The notes below the pieces were generated by a model. It searched no databases. It saw nothing but the letters and a program-made list of their open reading frames with translations, and was not told the DNA's origin. Below are positions 15,455-18,329 of a DNA stretch of 18,329 nt, piece by piece. Position 1 is the first letter of the stretch. Each line of letters opens with the position of its first letter. Position numbers and translations under genes: made by a program. Origin of the DNA: Deltaproteobacteria bacterium (GTDB lineage Bacteria; Desulfobacterota; Syntrophia; Syntrophales; Smithellaceae); contig SBEK01000070.1 in NCBI GenBank assembly GCA_009668925.1, positions 1 to 18,329 on the forward strand. The letters run 5' to 3'.

Positions 15455-15550
15455 AGCGGGGTTACCGCGCCCTCGTGTCTTATCTCATTAGGCAGGGGCC
15501 ATGCTGCAATTCTTAGATCAAGATGGAATCCCTGATACACGACCAGCGGA

Positions 15551-17155
15551 TTACTTCACCCTCTGCAATCCTTGTTTCGGCTTCAATTTATACTTGTTGC
15601 CGCAGGCCGGGCATTGATGTTTTGCATTAAGTTTATTTCCGCACTGACAGATCCAGCCCATTTGACGGGCGGGATTGCCGGCCATTAAAGCATGGTCGGG
15701 TACGTCTTTGGTCACGACAGCGCCCGCGGCGACAAATGCATAACCACCGATGGTGTGACCGCAGACAATTGTTGAATTGGCGCCAAGCGTCGCACCTTTT
15801 TTTACCAGGGTAGGTTTGATTTCGGACATCCGCCTGATTTCGGAGCGGGGATTGATGACATTGGTGAAGACAACCGATGGACCGCAAAACACGTCATCAC
15901 TCAAAGTCACGCCTTTATACACAGAAACGTTGTTTTGAATTTTGCACCTGTCGCCGACGGTGACGTCGGGCCCGATCACGACGTTCTGACCGATTGAACA
16001 GGTCTGTCCGATTTTCGTATCGGAAAGAACATGGGAAAAATGCCAGATTTTCGTTCCAGAGCCGATGGCGACCCGGTCATCAATCGCCGCCGTGGGGTGA
16101 ACAAAAAAGGCCGTCGCATCCGTCTCCACGCTCGCCTGATGATTCTGAAGGTTGATTCTGCGTCCATTCCCGTCCAGAGAACACTCCGCGGCATTCAGTA
16201 TCCGGAGAACGCGCAGGCCTTCAGCACCGTCCGTCAACGGCTGTTTATTTTTCTTCACGCAGTCCAGAAAATGTTCGCATTCCAGTTTCAGGGGTTCGGC
16301 ATAGGGAACGGCAATACGCTCGGGAACGCCTTTTGTCGGCACGGGGACGTTATGTTCCCATTTCAAGGAATGGGGATAGACGAGCAGTTTTTCTTCCCAG
16401 GGCAGCGTATCGTCGAAAACGGCCATTTTCTTATCGCCCACAACGACCAGTTTCTGGTCCTTGAACGGATGCAGCCAGGACACAAAAATATGCGCTTTCA
16501 GGCCCGAAGGAAATTCCAGATGCGTCGTGGTGACGTCGGCAATCTTCTTGTGGAGGTAGTTGCCGCCGGTAGCCAGGACGCTTTCCGGTTCTTCTCCGGC
16601 CAGGGCGACGATCATCGAGATGTCGTGGGGCGCGAAGGACCAGAGAATATTTTCCTCTCTGCGGATTTTCCCCAGATTCAACCGATGCGAGTAAATATAA
16701 TGGATTCGTCCCAGTTCGCCGTCGAAGGCGATTTGCTTAAGTTTTGCAAAAACCGGATGATGCTGGAGAAGATGACCGACCATTAATATCCGCTGATGTT
16801 CGGACGCCAGACGGATCATCTCTTTCGCATCTTTTTCCGCGAGGGTCATCGGCTTTTCCACAAACACGTGTTTGCCGGACAAGAGAGCCTCCCTGGCGTG
16901 GATGAAGTGGGTTTCTGCCGGGGTGGCGATAACGACGGCTTCCACATCGGGACGCGCGAGAACATCTTTCAACGATAGATACGTTTCGCAGGATGGATAA
17001 AGCTTACGCACATCTTCGAGAACCTGCGGCCTCTTGTCGCAGACGGCCCTGAGCGCATCAAGCTCGAAATAGTTGCGAATCAGGTTTTTGCCCCAGTTGC
17101 CGGCGCCAATGACGGCAATATTTTTGTTTGCCGTGCGAGGTTTTTTTTCGATCAT
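15551..17155 (-). CDS. Fused nucleotide-sugar 3-dehydrogenase (WbpB-like) / N-acetyltransferase (WbpD-like) with zinc-ribbon tail
   Basis: 534 residues, three parts. Residues 1-335 are a Gfo/Idh/MocA oxidoreductase: VIGAGNWGKN (15-24), EKP (100-102) and FAPHDISM with H177. This resembles WbpB/WlbA, which oxidises C3 of UDP-GlcNAc acid. Residues 351-500 are a left-handed beta-helix acyltransferase with hexapeptide repeats (IGSGTKIWHF, VVIGPDVTVGD, NNVSVYKGV) ending MAGNPARQMGW, like WbpD/WlbB. The tail has C503-x-C505-x9-C515-x2-C518, a probable zinc ribbon. In the known pathway these steps flank an aminotransferase (WbpE) and give a 2,3-diacetamido uronic acid. ATG 17155 overlaps the stop of the GT2 gene by 4 bp. 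The partner WbpA and WbpE must lie elsewhere, or the operon aminotransferase serves. Confidence 0.9.
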   Translation of the reverse strand: MIEKKPRTANKNIAVIGAGNWGKNLIRNYFELDALRAVCDKRPQVLEDVRKLYPSCETYLSLKDVLARPDVEAVVIATPAETHFIHAREALLSGKHVFVEKPMTLAEKDAKEMIRLASEHQRILMVGHLLQHHPVFAKLKQIAFDGELGRIHYIYSHRLNLGKIRREENILWSFAPHDISMIVALAGEEPESVLATGGNYLHKKIADVTTTHLEFPSGLKAHIFVSWLHPFKDQKLVVVGDKKMAVFDDTLPWEEKLLVYPHSLKWEHNVPVPTKGVPERIAVPYAEPLKLECEHFLDCVKKNKQPLTDGAEGLRVLRILNAAECSLDGNGRRINLQNHQASVETDATAFFVHPTAAIDDRVAIGSGTKIWHFSHVLSDTKIGQTCSIGQNVVIGPDVTVGDRCKIQNNVSVYKGVTLSDDVFCGPSVVFTNVINPRSEIRRMSEIKPTLVKKGATLGANSTIVCGHTIGGYAFVAAGAVVTKDVPDHALMAGNPARQMGWICQCGNKLNAKHQCPACGNKYKLKPKQGLQRVK

Positions 17156-18252
17156 GATTTATAAAGCCTTTCATTGTCCTGAATATCCATCCACATTGCG
17201 AACAAAAGCGATTGAAAACTGCTGGTAAATAAGAAGAAGAAAGCCAGCATCGTTGTGGCGGAAACCGTTTCTCCGAAAAGGGTGTACGTCAGAACCTTGG
17301 CGGCATAAGGCAGTGAGATGAGGCCCACCACAATGGCAAAATGATAAAGCAGGAATAGCGGATGAAAGTCGCGGAAAAGATATTTTACCCAGAGCCTTTT
17401 AAAGAAACTTTTAAAAAGCAGCCAGGCAATCCGGGGAATCACTTTATGCACCTTCATCTTGGAGATCTCGCCGACGTTGTAAACGGGTTTGATTTTGACT
17501 TCCTTGATCGTGCAGAAGGCAATGTTCAGTTTAACGAGCATATCGTTGGGCATGCCGTATCGGGGGTAAATGTCGTGGATCTTAATCGCATTCAAGGCGG
17601 AAAGGGAAATGGCCGTATATCCCGTCTGGGTGTCCGAGACATGCCAGTAGCCGGAGGCGATCTTGGTTAAGATCGACAGGATGGAATTGCCGAAAAAACG
17701 GGTTTTGGGGATGACCAGACGAGCGCCCCCGTGAATCAGCCGGTTGCCTTTCACGTAGTCGATGTCATCGGTCAGGATGGGCGTGCAGATGCTTTCCAGT
17801 TCGGCCGGGTCCATCTGACCGTCACCGGCCATGACGGCCGTGCAGTCGATGGCGTGATCCAGACACCATTTGTAGCCGCGGGCGATCGCCGCTCCGACGC
17901 CGCCGTTTTTCAGGTGGTTGATCAGGATGACCCGATCGGTATCGGGACGCGAGTTGGCTATTTCCGAGGGCGTATAGTATTGAATGTCCCTCTGCTGTTG
18001 ATCTTTCAGCAGTGTTTCCGCCCGGTCATATTTATTGCCGTCCATTGCGCATCGGTTTGCGCTGATCACCTTTCCGGTCGCGCAATCTTGATTGATATGG
18101 GCCATCACGACGGAAGCCGTGTTGTCTTTGGAACAATCGTTGACCACGATGATGCGGTCGACGAAGTCGGGCATGGTGGAAAGGACGTGGCCGATCTGTT
18201 TTTCTTCATTGTATGCGGGTACAACAACAGCAACTGTCTTATCAAATAGCAT
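17152..18252 (-). CDS. Membrane-anchored GT2 glycosyltransferase (dolichol-phosphate-mannose-synthase-like)
   Basis: 366 residues from ATG 18252. GT-A core: VVVPAYNEE (9-17), VVNDCSKDN and the metal-binding DGQMDP (144-149), then DTQTGYTAIS. Between the NDCSKDN strand and the NGGVGAAIARGY helix there are about 70 residues instead of the usual 20-30, so an insertion is present. Two hydrophobic C-terminal helices (about 301-322 and 334-354) should anchor it in the inner membrane. Family members make polyprenyl-phosphate sugars or modify lipid-linked glycans. Start choice: GGGAG lies nine bases before ATG 18252, while ATG 18273 has no ribosome site. It overlaps the dehydrogenase/acetyltransferase gene by ATGA; the upstream gene is outside the window. 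Confidence 0.88.
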   Translation of the reverse strand: MLFDKTVAVVVPAYNEEKQIGHVLSTMPDFVDRIIVVNDCSKDNTASVVMAHINQDCATGKVISANRCAMDGNKYDRAETLLKDQQQRDIQYYTPSEIANSRPDTDRVILINHLKNGGVGAAIARGYKWCLDHAIDCTAVMAGDGQMDPAELESICTPILTDDIDYVKGNRLIHGGARLVIPKTRFFGNSILSILTKIASGYWHVSDTQTGYTAISLSALNAIKIHDIYPRYGMPNDMLVKLNIAFCTIKEVKIKPVYNVGEISKMKVHKVIPRIAWLLFKSFFKRLWVKYLFRDFHPLFLLYHFAIVVGLISLPYAAKVLTYTLFGETVSATTMLAFFFLFTSSFQSLLFAMWMDIQDNERLYKS

Positions 18253-18329
18253 CGAAGGCGGCTCCCAAGTCATGCGGTGTAAGAAGGCTTACTATTTTTA
18301 TGAGCATTTGTCCAAAAATATTTTATCAT

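Noticed and set aside
15142..15540. Open frame of 132 codons on the minus strand in the intergenic region
   Set aside because: It runs through the dispersed repeats and its translation is the repeat-derived RHCEPRLARCGNP type; there is no ribosome site and no domain.
16031..16786. Plus-strand open frame of 251 codons
   Set aside because: It lies wholly antisense to the dehydrogenase/acetyltransferase gene, whose motifs are unmistakable; the antisense product shows no recognisable domain.
17731..18249. Plus-strand open frame of 172 codons
   Set aside because: Antisense shadow of the membrane-anchored GT2 gene.
18279..18292. Small hairpin GTAAG-AAGG-CTTAC upstream of the GT2 gene with a T-rich plus-strand flank
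   Set aside because: A 5-bp AT-rich stem is too weak for a terminator call, and the window edge hides the context.

Overview
The window is most of a surface-polysaccharide (O-antigen or capsule) locus of the ABC-transporter (Wzm/Wzt) type in a Gram-negative bacterium. Three features are compatible with a deltaproteobacterial (Desulfobacterota, Syntrophales-like) host: the fused WbpB-WbpD-like enzyme with a zinc-ribbon tail, the winged-helix regulator with a nucleotidyltransferase-like domain at the head of the operon, and the dispersed GATTGCCA...CAATGACGG repeats. The taxonomic placement is inference; no marker gene is present.

Layout, left to right. Positions 3-986 (+) hold the 3' part of a GT4 glycosyltransferase from another operon. 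It converges on a long minus-strand operon that ends at a hairpin plus T-tract at 985-1008. Read in transcription order, that operon starts at a promoter at 15100-15127. It then has a winged-helix regulator (15071-14520), a possible 46-residue ORF, the scar of an internally deleted NAD-dependent epimerase gene (14342-14186), a cupin, a PLP sugar aminotransferase, an FkbM methyltransferase, a second methyltransferase and the permease Wzm. Next come the ATPase Wzt with a C-terminal substrate-binding-type domain, an LicC-like nucleotidyltransferase, a third methyltransferase, an Asp/Glu racemase, a 674-residue fusion of a TagF-like transferase with a methyltransferase, and three glycosyltransferases. 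Spacings are short or ATGA overlaps in many places, so co-transcription is likely. Upstream of the promoter is a 480-bp non-coding stretch with four degenerate dispersed repeats. A separate minus-strand operon follows (18252-15551) with a membrane-anchored GT2 and a fused sugar dehydrogenase/N-acetyltransferase.

How the genes may work together. The aminotransferase and the dehydrogenase/acetyltransferase supply amino or acetamido sugars, the glycosyltransferases assemble the glycan on a lipid carrier, and Wzm/Wzt exports it. The most interesting idea is that the LicC-like enzyme makes a CDP-activated group, which the TagF-like half of the fusion places on the glycan and the methyltransferase half then methylates. 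That would form a terminal cap read by the C-terminal domain of Wzt, analogous in logic to the kinase/methyltransferase WbdD of E. coli O9a but built from different parts. This is a hypothesis from domain content and gene order, not something the sequence proves.
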